Shown: positions 6,203 to 13,816, counted from the stretch's first letter. The stretch is DNA of 15,399 bases from an uncultured Campylobacter sp. (GCF_937997595.1 NZ_CALKTS010000343.1:1-15399); one strand, 5' to 3'. Numbers and translations are program-made. The notes: generated from the letters alone by a model not told the origin.

Positions 6203-7150
6203 ATGAAGCGCACAATTATCGCCATTTTGCTGGTGTTTATCTTGACGGCTTTCGATTTTACGTTTTACCGCCTCGTCGTGAAGCGATACGTAAATCAAAG
6301 CAGCGCCGAGATGCAGGCTAAATCGATCGAGCTGCATAAATTTCTGCCGTTTGAGCAGGGCTCGCAGATCGTGCGCGCCAGCTCCAACTTAAAACTTAGC
6401 GGCGATCTGCCGATAATCGACGGAGCGGCGGCTTTGTATCCCGTATTTTCGGCGTTCGTCGCGGCGAGCTATCCGAAGGAAAGCGTGGAGTTTGACGGGC
6501 AAAATTTCACGAGTGCTAGCAGGCTTAAATTTAGCAATACCCGCGGCGCATACAAGGCCATAAGCGACGGCGAGGCGGATCTGATCTTTGTCGCCGCCCC
6601 TTCAAAGCAGCAGCTTGATTATGCGCAGGAAAAGGGCGTGCGCTTGCGCTTTGTGCCGATCGGGCTGGAGGCGTTCGTCTTTATCGTAAATGCGAATAAC
6701 AAAGTTTCAAGCTTAAGCTTGGATCAGGTGCGAGGAATTTATTCGGGGCAATATAGCGACTGGTCGCAGCTCGGCGGCGAGCGCATGCGAATAGATGCCG
6801 TGCAGCGAAACGCGGGCAGCGGCAGCCAGAGCGCGTTTTTGAAATTTATGAGTAAGACGCAGCCTAAGCGCAAGATCACGGGCTTTTTCGGTAGTGCAAT
6901 CGGCTTTTCGTTTCGCTATTACGTCGAGGGGATCGTGCAAAACGGCGGCGTGAAGATGCTTAGCCTAAACGGCGCGTATCCGAATAAAGAAAATATCTCT
7001 AGCCGCAAATACCCGCTCGTAGCCGAAATTTACGCGGTTTACGATGAAAACAACAAAAACGAAAATATCCGCACGCTGATAGATTGGATCCTTTCTCCGC
7101 AGGGGCAAAGCATCATCGAAAATAGCGGCTACGTGCCGATTAAGGGCTAA
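6203..7150 (+). CDS. PstS-like periplasmic binding protein, membrane anchored
   Basis: A 315-residue protein whose N-terminal hydrophobic segment (about 4-23) acts as a signal peptide or uncleaved anchor, followed by a PstS-type solute-binding fold. Recognisable family blocks are GDLPIIDGAAALYPV (67-81), DLIFVAAPSKQQ (126-137), GIYSGQYSDWSQLGG (178-192), RNAGSGSQSAFLKFM (202-216) and the C-terminal ENSGYVPI. In true phosphate receptors the first block contains GST and the later one GSGT. Here the residues are GAAA and GSGS, so the ligand may not be phosphate. No pst transporter genes are adjacent. The neighbours are two small membrane proteins, so it may sense or bind a solute rather than feed an ABC transporter. 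No lipobox Cys is seen. Confidence 0.8.
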   Translation: MKRTIIAILLVFILTAFDFTFYRLVVKRYVNQSSAEMQAKSIELHKFLPFEQGSQIVRASSNLKLSGDLPIIDGAAALYPVFSAFVAASYPKESVEFDGQNFTSASRLKFSNTRGAYKAISDGEADLIFVAAPSKQQLDYAQEKGVRLRFVPIGLEAFVFIVNANNKVSSLSLDQVRGIYSGQYSDWSQLGGERMRIDAVQRNAGSGSQSAFLKFMSKTQPKRKITGFFGSAIGFSFRYYVEGIVQNGGVKMLSLNGAYPNKENISSRKYPLVAEIYAVYDENNKNENIRTLIDWILSPQGQSIIENSGYVPIKG

Positions 7151-7236
7151 GATCGCAGCTTAAATTTATACGGCGTTTGCCAAAAATTCAGCCAAATTTC
7201 GTTAAAATCACAAAATTTCAAAAAACGGAAAACGAA

Positions 7237-7725
7237 GTGATAAAGATCATATTTTTAGACGTAGACGGCTGCCTTAGCGACGGCGGGCTGTACCATTCAA
7301 ACGGCGGCGAAGAGATGAAAAAATTTAACGTAAAAGACGGATTCGGCATCCAGGAATGGCAGCGGCTGGGGCTAAAGGTCGCGATCATCACCGGCAAAAG
7401 CTCGCAAATCGTCGCAAACCGCGCGCGCGAGCTAAAGATCGATACGCTCTTTCAAGGCGAAAAAGACAAGCTCTCAAGGGCGGAGCAAATTTTAAAAAAT
7501 TTTAACCTAAGCTTCGATGAGGCCGCCGCGATCGGCGATGATATAAACGACGCGAAGCTTTTAAATGCGGTCGCGATCAGCTTCAAGCCCGCCGATGCGC
7601 TAAGCTCGCTAAAAGCAGACGTCGCGCTAAGCAAAAACGGCGGCTGCGGCGCGGTGCGCGAGATGATCGAAATGCTCGTCGATAAAAACGGCATGCGCGA
7701 AGAGTGGAATAGCAAATGGCTGTAG
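7237..7725 (+). CDS. kdsC: HAD-family phosphatase, KdsC type
   Basis: A 162-residue cytoplasmic phosphatase of the KdsC branch of the HAD superfamily, expected to release phosphate from KDO-8-phosphate on the way to LPS/LOS. Motif I is FLDVDGCLSDG (Asp8, Asp10), motif II ITGK (51-54), a conserved Lys is near 78, and motif III is GDDINDAKLL (100-109). The small, capless length is right for KdsC. The frame stays open back to a TTG at 7177, but the GTG at 7237 has GGA about 8 bases upstream, fits the family N-terminus and is preferred. It is followed by lptC and lptA, so KDO synthesis and LPS export genes are grouped. Confidence 0.9.
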   Translation: MIKIIFLDVDGCLSDGGLYHSNGGEEMKKFNVKDGFGIQEWQRLGLKVAIITGKSSQIVANRARELKIDTLFQGEKDKLSRAEQILKNFNLSFDEAAAIGDDINDAKLLNAVAISFKPADALSSLKADVALSKNGGCGAVREMIEMLVDKNGMREEWNSKWL

Positions 7726-7780
7726 TTTCGCAAGCGCGCGCGAGGGGCAAAATTCTGCGCAAATCAAAGAGGGTCGAGCG

Positions 7781-8314
7781 ATGGTGATAAAAATTTTCTA
7801 CGTCGCGATTGCGATCTTTTGCGTCGCGATGGTGTTTTTAAGCGTACAGACGCCGTATTTTAGCGATATGTTTAGGCAGGATCTAAGCATTGCGAATATG
7901 GAGATGAAAAAGATCGTCGATTATCAGATCGGCGAGCGCGTGGATGCTAAATTTACCGCGGACGGCGGCACTCGCTATAAGGATCGCGACGAGTTTGTAA
8001 ATTTTAAAGCCGAGGAGATTAGCGCGGATCTAAATCACACTTTGGTTTCAAAGACCGCGACGCGCGCAGGCGAGCTGATAAAATTTAACGGCGACGCGCA
8101 CTACGTAAATAGCAGAGGCTTTGATTACACGGCGCAGGAGATTATCTACGATACGAGCAGCAAGATCGTCCGCTCCGACGTGCCATACGTGCTGCGCCAA
8201 GGCGGCGACCGCATCACGGGCGCAAGCATCAGCTACGATACTAAAACCAAACAAACAAACTCAAAAGGAATCCACGCATGGTATTTAATAAAAGATCAAA
8301 ACTCCACAAACTAA
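7781..8314 (+). CDS. lptC: LPS export protein LptC-like
   Basis: A 177-residue protein with one N-terminal transmembrane helix (about 4-24) and a beta-rich periplasmic domain with successive strands such as FVNFKAEEISADL and FDYTAQEIIYD, in the LptC/YrbK style. LptC is anchored in the inner membrane and hands LPS from the LptBFG transporter to LptA. Sequence conservation in this family is poor, so the call rests on the fold-like pattern, the length, the single anchor and above all the position between kdsC and lptA. The start ATG at 7781 is preceded by GAGGG. The last 37 bases overlap lptA in another frame. Confidence 0.85.
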   Translation: MVIKIFYVAIAIFCVAMVFLSVQTPYFSDMFRQDLSIANMEMKKIVDYQIGERVDAKFTADGGTRYKDRDEFVNFKAEEISADLNHTLVSKTATRAGELIKFNGDAHYVNSRGFDYTAQEIIYDTSSKIVRSDVPYVLRQGGDRITGASISYDTKTKQTNSKGIHAWYLIKDQNSTN

Positions 8315-8793
8315 TACTTTCAGCTGCGCTAATTGCGGCCTTTGGCGCGACTACTCTTAGCGCCGCGCAGGAGCAGGTCGAGGTCACGGCGGATAATTTT
8401 TTCGCCGACGAGATCAAGCAGATCAGCGTCCTAACAGGCAATGTCCGCATCAAAAAGGGCGCTTACGATACGCTAAATTCCGATAAAGTGACGATCTACT
8501 TCGACGCCAAGCGCCAGCCTACCAAATACGTCGCGACGGGAAACGCAAATTTTAAAATTTTACTCAATCAGAAGCATTACGACGGCAAGGGCGGCGTGCT
8601 GACCTACGATCCTACCATCGAGGCCTACACGCTCGAAAACAACGCCTATCTGCACGAGGCCGAGACCAAAAAGGAGGTTTACGGCGATAAGATCATCGTA
8701 AATCGCCAAAAGGGCACCTACGAAGTAAAAAGCGGCGGCGGCGAGAAAAAGCCCGTGCGTCTGATATTTCAGGTCGAAGATCAAAACAAATGA
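8278..8793 (+). CDS. lptA: LPS transport periplasmic protein LptA (OstA-like)
   Basis: A 171-residue periplasmic protein with a signal peptide (basic MVFNKRSKLHK, hydrophobic core, cleavage near residue 30 after LSAA) and an OstA/LptA beta-jellyroll. The core has the typical pattern VEVTADNFFADE (34-45), ISVLTGNVRIKKG (49-61), YVATGNANFK (84-93) and YEVKSGGG (148-155). LptA bridges the periplasm and carries LPS to the LptDE translocon. AAGGAA at 8265-8270, inside lptC, supports the ATG at 8278. This gives a 37-nt overlap with lptC, and the gene overlaps engB by 4 nt (ATGA), so the three are probably translationally coupled. Confidence 0.92.
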   Translation: MVFNKRSKLHKLILSAALIAAFGATTLSAAQEQVEVTADNFFADEIKQISVLTGNVRIKKGAYDTLNSDKVTIYFDAKRQPTKYVATGNANFKILLNQKHYDGKGGVLTYDPTIEAYTLENNAYLHEAETKKEVYGDKIIVNRQKGTYEVKSGGGEKKPVRLIFQVEDQNK

Positions 8794-9689
8794 TCTATCC
8801 TAGCAGCGCGCAGTTTATCACCTCCGCCGCAAATATCGCGGGCGCGCCCGAGTTTGCGATGAGCGAAGTGGCGTTTTTGGGGCGTTCAAACGTCGGCAAA
8901 AGCAGCCTGATAAACGCGCTTACCGGGCGCAAAAATCTAGCCAAATCAAGCTCGACGCCGGGCAAAACGCAGCTGATAAATTTTTTCGAAGTTAAATTTA
9001 AACAAAAGCTTGTCGCAGACTCGGACGGCTCGCAAAATGAAACGTCATCCGATCTAGCAAGCAAAGAGGCTTTAAGCTCGGCTGCAAATTGCGCGCAAGA
9101 TCACGCGGAGGCTGCGGCGTCTGAGCGAAATTTAAAGCAGGATTTCGTTTTAAATTTAAAAAGCGCCTCGGCGGATTTTAGATCGGATCGCGAGACAGAT
9201 CTTGTGGCGGCTTTTGCGCCGAATTCCGCGCAAAACTCCGAATTAAATTTTACAGGTAGATCCGCGCTAAGCTTAGCGGGCAACCCCGCCTTTTCGGATC
9301 TTGCTAGCTTGGGTGAAAATATCTCTTTGATCTTCGTGGATCTGCCGGGGTTCGGGTATGCCAAGGTTTCTAAAAAACTGCATTATATCTGGCAGAAAAA
9401 TCTCGACGAATTTATCAAAGAGCGCCTAAATATCAAGCTTTTCGTCCATCTCATCGACGCGAGGCAGTTTGATCTTACGATAGATAAAAATTTGCAAAAC
9501 TATCTCGCTAGTTTTCTGCGCGGCGATCAAAAGGTCGTGAGGCTCTATACCAAAGCCGACAAGCTCAATCAAAGCGAGCGCGCAAAGCTTTTGAGGCACG
9601 ATCCGCAGGCCGTTTTGGTCTCGACGCTAAAAGGCGGCGGGCTGCAAAAAGCGCGCGAGATCATCGTGCGCAGGGCGTTTGGATTATGA
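8790..9689 (+). CDS. engB: GTPase EngB/YsxC with a large insertion
   Basis: A 299-residue EngB-type GTPase, needed for large-subunit ribosome assembly and cell division. G1 is GRSNVGKS (31-38), the G2 Thr lies in SSTPGKTQLINFF (54-66), G3 is VDLPGFGYAKV (183-193), G4 is TKAD (254-257) and the G5 region is STLKGGG (278-284). EngB proteins are usually about 200 residues. This one carries about 105 extra residues between LINFFEV and SLIFVDLPG (about 70-178), rich in Ala, Ser, Asn and Asp and without recognisable motifs. The insert falls in the strand connection between switch I and G3, so the GTPase core could still fold around it. It is open and in frame throughout. The start ATG overlaps the lptA stop (ATGA). 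Confidence 0.93.
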   Translation: MIYPSSAQFITSAANIAGAPEFAMSEVAFLGRSNVGKSSLINALTGRKNLAKSSSTPGKTQLINFFEVKFKQKLVADSDGSQNETSSDLASKEALSSAANCAQDHAEAAASERNLKQDFVLNLKSASADFRSDRETDLVAAFAPNSAQNSELNFTGRSALSLAGNPAFSDLASLGENISLIFVDLPGFGYAKVSKKLHYIWQKNLDEFIKERLNIKLFVHLIDARQFDLTIDKNLQNYLASFLRGDQKVVRLYTKADKLNQSERAKLLRHDPQAVLVSTLKGGGLQKAREIIVRRAFGL

Positions 9690-9805
9690 AATTTCTAAAT
9701 TTAAATACGTTAAATTTAACGGCGCAGAATTTCAAAATAATTAAATTTAGCGGATATAAAATGCGCCGCCAAGATCGCGCAAAGATTAGGGAAAATTTTA
9801 GATGA
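9686..9805 (+). CDS. possible 39-aa coupled ORF between engB and the GNAT gene
   Basis: An ATG at 9686 overlaps the engB stop in an ATGA junction. The frame runs 39 codons to a TGA at 9803-9805 that overlaps the ATG of the next gene in another ATGA junction. The product begins MKFLNLNTLNLTAQNF and ends with a basic stretch (KMRRQDRAKIRENFR). Double ATGA overlap is the pattern expected of a translationally coupled gene and would explain the otherwise empty 112-bp gap in a tightly packed operon. Against it, the first half is built from AAATTTA-type words abundant in spacers here, and the family is not recognised. It may only serve to carry ribosomes to the next start. Confidence 0.4.
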   Translation: MKFLNLNTLNLTAQNFKIIKFSGYKMRRQDRAKIRENFR

Positions 9806-10623
9806 TACGGCTAAAAAAGGCGCGCCTTTGCGACATTTCGAGTATGCAAGAACTCGTAAAAGAGGAGGTTCAAAACGGCGTAATCTTGCCGCTTGAAAGC
9901 GATGAGATCGCTGCCAATATCCGCTCATACGTGCTGGCGTTCGGCTGCGATTCTAAGGCGGATACGAGCTTTGGTTCCAAGGAAAACTTGAGTTTTGATT
10001 CTAAAGAAAATTCCGATTCAAATTTAGCCAGGAATTCCGATTTAAATTTAGCGCGCAATGCCGATTTAAATTTAATCCAAAGCTCCGCCGCAAATTTTGC
10101 CAAAAATCCTGCCCAAAATTCCGCCGAAAATGCCGCGGGTAATTTTGCGCCGCAACTAGCTACGCCGCAAAGCGTAGCACAGGTCGTATCCGAGGCGGGC
10201 TGCGCGCAAGCGGGCAAAGAGCAAATTTTACGGAGCGAATATTCACAAAGCGCGGGCGTTTTTCAGAACGATCTTTCGCGGCTTTGCGAATCGCAGTCCG
10301 CAAAAAATGCCGAAATTTTGGCGGGCTTTGCTTCGCTTAAAATTTTTAACGCAGATCTTGCCGAGGTGCGCTCGCTCATCGTCGCTCCGCAGTTTCGCAG
10401 GCGGGGCATTGCCAGAGCTATCGTAAATGAGCTGCTAGACGAGGCGAAATTTTACGGGCTAAAAAGCGTATTTACGCTCACCTATCAAAAGGAATTTTTC
10501 GAGCGGCTGGGTTTTACCGAAATCCCAAAGGACGAGCTGCCCGCGCAAAAAATTTGGGCCGATTGTATTAAATGCAAAAAGTTTCCGGTATGCAACGAAA
10601 TCGCACTTATCTATACGTTATAG
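9802..10623 (+). CDS. argA: GNAT acetyltransferase, short ArgA (N-acetylglutamate synthase) type, with a low-complexity insertion
   Basis: A 273-residue protein. The N-terminus (IRLKKARLCDISSMQELVKEEVQNGVILP) and the C-terminus with a Cys motif C255-x2-C258-x5-C264 before NEIAL match short single-domain N-acetylglutamate synthases, which start arginine synthesis by acetylating glutamate with acetyl-CoA. The acetyl-CoA loop is VAPQFRRRGIARAIV (194-208), preceded by DLAEVRSLIV. Relatives are about 150 residues long. Here about 120 residues (47-170), Asn/Ala/Ser rich and partly a 24-bp repeat, separate strand 2 (SYVLAF) from strand 3 (EILAGFASL). The core residues remain, so activity is possible but untested. 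The specific substrate is inferred from family resemblance; other GNAT roles remain possible. The end overlaps the next gene by 52 nt. Confidence 0.8.
   Translation: MIRLKKARLCDISSMQELVKEEVQNGVILPLESDEIAANIRSYVLAFGCDSKADTSFGSKENLSFDSKENSDSNLARNSDLNLARNADLNLIQSSAANFAKNPAQNSAENAAGNFAPQLATPQSVAQVVSEAGCAQAGKEQILRSEYSQSAGVFQNDLSRLCESQSAKNAEILAGFASLKIFNADLAEVRSLIVAPQFRRRGIARAIVNELLDEAKFYGLKSVFTLTYQKEFFERLGFTEIPKDELPAQKIWADCIKCKKFPVCNEIALIYTL
9967..10158 (+). repeat. degenerate 24-bp tandem repeat inside the GNAT gene
   Basis: Eight consecutive 24-nt units, in frame, encode eight-residue blocks: SFGSKENL, SFDSKENS, DSNLARNS, DLNLARNA, DLNLIQSS, AANFAKNP, AQNSAENA, AGNFAPQL. Units 3-5 (10015-10086) are the most alike at DNA level, sharing GATTTAAATTTA-type cores. 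The 24-nt period keeps frame, so copy-number change would not destroy the gene. The repeat explains part of the 120-residue insertion. Confidence 0.65.
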
Positions 10624-11078
10624 CGGACACGCTTTTTAGCGCGGGAGTTCTTTTCTACCTGCTTTTAAGTGCGGTGTATAGGGGGCTGCCGCCGCTGATC
10701 GGATTTTTTTTCACGGCGATGGTGGTGCAAAAATATGAAAACGACGTAAAATTTAAAAAGTTCGGCTTTACCTGGTTTTTCTCTATTTTTTATCTGTTTT
10801 GCGCCGAGCAGATCCACGGATTTAACCTATTTAGCGTGGCTATCGCGTATTGTATATTTTATTTCGTGGTCTATGAAAACTCATTTAAATATATTAAATT
10901 TAGAAATTTTTTGATCTGCTTTTACGTGATGATTAGCTATGTTTTGGTCTTTGTGGTGAGCAACGCGATCTCGGCGATCAAAAAGAGCGAGTATCTGCCT
11001 CTAAGCGGCGAGTATTTAAATTACATCGTGATTGAAATTTTGCTTGCTCTGCTCTTTTTTAAGGGGCGGCTGGTATGA
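10572..11078 (+). CDS. small integral membrane protein upstream of PBP2
   Basis: A 168-residue hydrophobic protein with about five membrane helices (roughly 15-35, 38-50, 66-80, 84-98, 112-132, and a C-terminal one at 148-163). It corresponds by position to C. jejuni Cj0651, as I recall it, and lies directly before the PBP2 gene. In many bacteria that slot is taken by MreD, so a role with the elongation machinery is plausible, but no MreD-specific motif could be confirmed. It overlaps the GNAT gene by 52 nt. A second ATG at 10590 (MQRNRTYLYV) would shorten the overlap to 34 nt, and neither start has a clear ribosome binding site. Its stop overlaps the mrdA start (ATGA). Confidence 0.8.
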   Translation: MQKVSGMQRNRTYLYVIADTLFSAGVLFYLLLSAVYRGLPPLIGFFFTAMVVQKYENDVKFKKFGFTWFFSIFYLFCAEQIHGFNLFSVAIAYCIFYFVVYENSFKYIKFRNFLICFYVMISYVLVFVVSNAISAIKKSEYLPLSGEYLNYIVIEILLALLFFKGRLV

Positions 11079-12895
11079 GGCTGAAGTTCGTATTTGCTTT
11101 CGTGATACTATTTTTTAGCATGCTTTTGGTTAGAATTTATTATCTTTCGATCAAATCAAACGAATTCTACGAGCAGGTCGCTAAAAACAACGTCATCTCT
11201 ACCGAATACATCCCGCCGGTGCGCGGTCAAATTTTAGACGCTAAAGGCCGCCCGCTCGCGATAAACAATCTCGGCTTTTCGCTATCGATCGCGCCGCATC
11301 TAAAAGACGCCGCGCTGCAAAGCGAGCTGAATAACATCTCGCGCTACTTCAAAGATCTCAATGTCACCGCGATGAGCAAGAGCTACAAGGACGCGAATTC
11401 CGCTTACAACCAAGACTTTATCGAAGTCGTGCCGTTTTTGGACTACAACGCCACGATAGAGCATTTCGCGAGCTTGAGCCTGCACGAAAATATCAAAATT
11501 TCGCCCGCTTCGCAGCGCTTCTACCCTTACGGCGCGCTTGCTTCGCACATCATCGGCTACGTAGGCCGCGCTAATAAAAAGGATATCCAAAGCAACCCCC
11601 TAAGCGCGCTTACCGGATACAACGGCAGAAGCGGCGTCGAGGGGTATTATAACGAGCTTTTGCAGGGCAGCAAGGGCGAGCGCAAGACGAAGGTTACGGC
11701 GCTAAATCAGGTCGTAGAGGAGATCTCGATGCAAGAGCCCAGCAGCAGCGAAATTTCGCTTACCATCGATCTTGAGCTACAAAAATACCTCGAGGAAATT
11801 TTTAAAGACAAGGACGGCGTAGCGATCGTGATGGATCTGCGCGACGGCGCTATCATCGCGGCGGGCAGCTTCCCAGAGTACGATCTTAACACCTTCGTGG
11901 GCGGAATTTCGCAGACGCAGTGGGACGAGCTGATAAAAGACCCGCGCCATCCGTTTACGAATAAGCTCGTAAATGGCCTCTATCCGCCCGGTTCGGTCAT
12001 TAAGATGGCTGTAGGGATGAGCTTTTTAAACAGCGGCAAGATCAACGAGAACTGGAGCGTGTTTTGCAGCGGCGCGATAGAGCTAGGGGGGCGAAAATTC
12101 CGCTGCTGGAAGAGCTGGGGTCACGGCCGCGTGAGCCTAGTAGAGGCGATCAAGGGCAGCTGCGACGTGTATTTTTACGAAGGCTCGCTGCTGGTGGGGA
12201 TCGACTATATGTCCGCGTATCTGCAGCGTCTGGGTTTCGGTAGCAAAACGGGCGTCGATCTGCCCAATGAGTTTGTAGGCACGATGCCTAATAAGGCCTG
12301 GAAAATGCAGAAATTTAAGCGCGCGTGGTATCAGGGTGAGACGGTCAATGCCTCGATCGGCCAGGGCGACGTGCTCGTCACCCCTATGCAGGTGGCGAAA
12401 AACACCGCGCAGATCGCCGCGGGCAAGGCTATCACGCCGCATTTTTTAAAAAGCATCGACGGTAAGCCGGTAGAATTTACCCCTACCGAGCTTTTCACGC
12501 CGAAAGAAAAGGCTCAGCTGCCCCTCGTGCGACGCGGTATGTATGAGGTCGGCAACAACCCCGACGGAGGCACCGCCTACAAGCTCATCCATACCGCGGT
12601 CGTGCCTCTAGCGGTCAAGACGGGCACCGCACAGGTCGTGGGCATCTCTCAGACCGCCAAAAAGCGAATGAAAGAGGCCGATATGGACTACTTCCACCGC
12701 TCCCATGCCTGGATGACGAGCTTTGGGCCGTACGACAAGCCGCAATACGCCGTAACCGTGCTAGTAGAACACGGCGGCGGAGGCGGAGGCGCGGCAGGTC
12801 CCGTAATAATGCAAATCTACGAAAAACTCGTCCAGATGGGCTACATCGACGCCAACGCAACGACTATCAAAGACAGCGCAAAGAAAACGAAGTAG
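11075..12895 (+). CDS. mrdA: penicillin-binding protein 2, peptidoglycan transpeptidase
   Basis: A 606-residue class B PBP that cross-links peptidoglycan during cell elongation. It has an N-terminal membrane anchor (about 4-25) and a PBP dimerisation domain with the PPVRGQILDAKGRPLA block (47-62) and a GYVGR/GVEGYYNELL region (161-196). The transpeptidase domain has the catalytic serine in SVIK (307-310, within YPPGSVIK), the SxN-type motif as SCD (362-364) and KTGTAQ (515-520). These are the normal PBP2 features and the length is typical. A Gly-rich stretch (HGGGGGGAAG, 566-575) near the end is also usual. The start overlaps the previous stop, with AAGGGG upstream at 11061-11066. It is the last gene of the packed run that begins at kdsC. 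Confidence 0.96.
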   Translation: MRLKFVFAFVILFFSMLLVRIYYLSIKSNEFYEQVAKNNVISTEYIPPVRGQILDAKGRPLAINNLGFSLSIAPHLKDAALQSELNNISRYFKDLNVTAMSKSYKDANSAYNQDFIEVVPFLDYNATIEHFASLSLHENIKISPASQRFYPYGALASHIIGYVGRANKKDIQSNPLSALTGYNGRSGVEGYYNELLQGSKGERKTKVTALNQVVEEISMQEPSSSEISLTIDLELQKYLEEIFKDKDGVAIVMDLRDGAIIAAGSFPEYDLNTFVGGISQTQWDELIKDPRHPFTNKLVNGLYPPGSVIKMAVGMSFLNSGKINENWSVFCSGAIELGGRKFRCWKSWGHGRVSLVEAIKGSCDVYFYEGSLLVGIDYMSAYLQRLGFGSKTGVDLPNEFVGTMPNKAWKMQKFKRAWYQGETVNASIGQGDVLVTPMQVAKNTAQIAAGKAITPHFLKSIDGKPVEFTPTELFTPKEKAQLPLVRRGMYEVGNNPDGGTAYKLIHTAVVPLAVKTGTAQVVGISQTAKKRMKEADMDYFHRSHAWMTSFGPYDKPQYAVTVLVEHGGGGGGAAGPVIMQIYEKLVQMGYIDANATTIKDSAKKTK

Positions 12896-12897
12896 GA

Positions 12898-13157
12898 TGG
12901 AATTTAAAATTATAAAATTTTACAATTCTACTCGTCCTTCACGGGCTTGGAATTTTATCTAGCTTAGATGGATTTGAAATTTTAAAATTTATCCGCTTTT
13001 GTAAGTCTGAAATTTTAAAATTTCGTGCAGGCTAGAGGTATAAAATTTATCTTGTCTTTAGGATTTGGAATTTTAAAATTTCATACAACCCATGCCTCGT
13101 CTGTTTGGAATTTTAAAATTTAGCGCAGTGCGGTAACGTTAAATTTTAAAATTCTAC
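12898..13157. repeat. array of AT-rich palindromes in the spacer after mrdA
   Basis: The word (G/A)AATTTTAAAATTT recurs at 12976-12990, 13009-13024, 13067-13082, 13107-13121 and 13141-13153, with partial copies near 12899, 12948 and 13041. The copy at 13009-13024 is a perfect 16-bp palindrome. Unrelated, GC-richer stretches of 16-24 nt lie between them, including either side of the partial copy near 13041. Unit spacing is about 32-40 bp. The last unit read on the minus strand starts GTAGAATTTT, like the 5' end of the CRISPR repeat, but repeat and spacer lengths do not fit CRISPR. The array fills most of the 369-bp spacer, which shows no gene. It could include the mrdA terminator, but no classical hairpin-plus-T-run is present. 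Confidence 0.55.
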
Positions 13158-13208
13158 CTAGCAATGGGCTTGAAATTCGGCAAGGCTAAATAATTTTTAA
13201 ATTTTAAA

Positions 13209-13216
13209 TATATACT
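13209..13216 (+). promoter_or_regulatory. candidate -10 box for the membrane-protein/LysM gene pair
   Basis: TATATACT at 13209-13216 lies in AT-rich sequence about 50 bp before the ATG at 13265 and is the best -10-like site in the spacer. It is a weak call made by position and resemblance only. Confidence 0.25.
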
Positions 13217-13264
13217 AAGAATAAAAAGATAGAATGCGCCAAAATTTTTACAAAACGGGATTTT

Positions 13265-13816
13265 ATGAGAGACTACGATAAAGAGCCATTGATCATAAAC
13301 GATTACACCGTCTATCATGTATTTTCCTGGAGCATATTTACTTGCATATTGGGTTTTTCGCTTTTGGGTTATGATCTGATTACGACTGGCACTACGGGAA
13401 AATTTAGCGCTTTCGGTATCGTTTCTTTAATTTTTGTGACATATTCTTTCATACGGCTAAGAATTTCGGCGGAGCAAAATTTTTCTAAAAATCCGAGCTA
13501 TTTTTATTTTTCAAACAGCCTGATCCGCTACGTCGAAAATATAGATATGAAAGATAGCATAATTTCCGAAACCAAAATAGCCCCCGATCCGTCCGCAAAT
13601 ATATCTAGCGTTCATTTCTGCGTAGTATGCGAACTAGAAAACTCTTACGGCAGGTTCCATTATTTAAGCTCGTATGAGTTATATAGATATTCTAGCATAG
13701 GCGTTCACATCGGCAAACTAGTTCTTTATCTAAGGCATCTAATACTATATTTTATATTTGCTCTGCCGTATAAATTTACAAACTCAAAAAGAGCTCGGAG
13801 CCCCTTTGGCTGTTAA
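13265..13816 (+). CDS. membrane protein, 5' part of an apparently frameshifted gene
   Basis: The frame encodes 183 residues with two N-terminal membrane helices (about 17-39 and 47-64), a soluble stretch (about 65-150) and a hydrophobic segment at 151-169. It ends abruptly in a short Arg-rich tail (KRARSPFGC). Coding sequence continues in the -1 frame from 13774 or later to a stop at 14074-14076. The stop in this frame is therefore probably the result of one lost base between about 13774 and 13813, perhaps in the AAAAA run at 13786-13790. The intact protein would be about 270 residues. The family is not recognised. It sits 18 bp (after the frameshifted end) before the LysM protein gene and probably shares its transcript, so it may be a membrane partner of that protein. 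Confidence 0.65.
   Translation: MRDYDKEPLIINDYTVYHVFSWSIFTCILGFSLLGYDLITTGTTGKFSAFGIVSLIFVTYSFIRLRISAEQNFSKNPSYFYFSNSLIRYVENIDMKDSIISETKIAPDPSANISSVHFCVVCELENSYGRFHYLSSYELYRYSSIGVHIGKLVLYLRHLILYFIFALPYKFTNSKRARSPFGC

Noticed and set aside
7177..7236. 20-residue N-terminal extension of the KdsC protein from a TTG
   Set aside because: The extension does not belong to the KdsC fold, while the GTG at 7237 has an upstream GGA and gives the usual length.
12898..13157. AT palindrome array as another CRISPR
   Set aside because: The repeated unit is only 14-16 nt and the gaps are 16-24 nt and irregular, unlike the 30-nt repeats and 34-36-nt spacers at 1349-1696.
13783..13792. Programmed -1 ribosomal frameshift in the split membrane gene
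   Set aside because: The A5 run is not a proper X-XXY-YYZ slippery site in the reading frame: the A-site codon AGA would have to re-pair on AAG. An indel is simpler.
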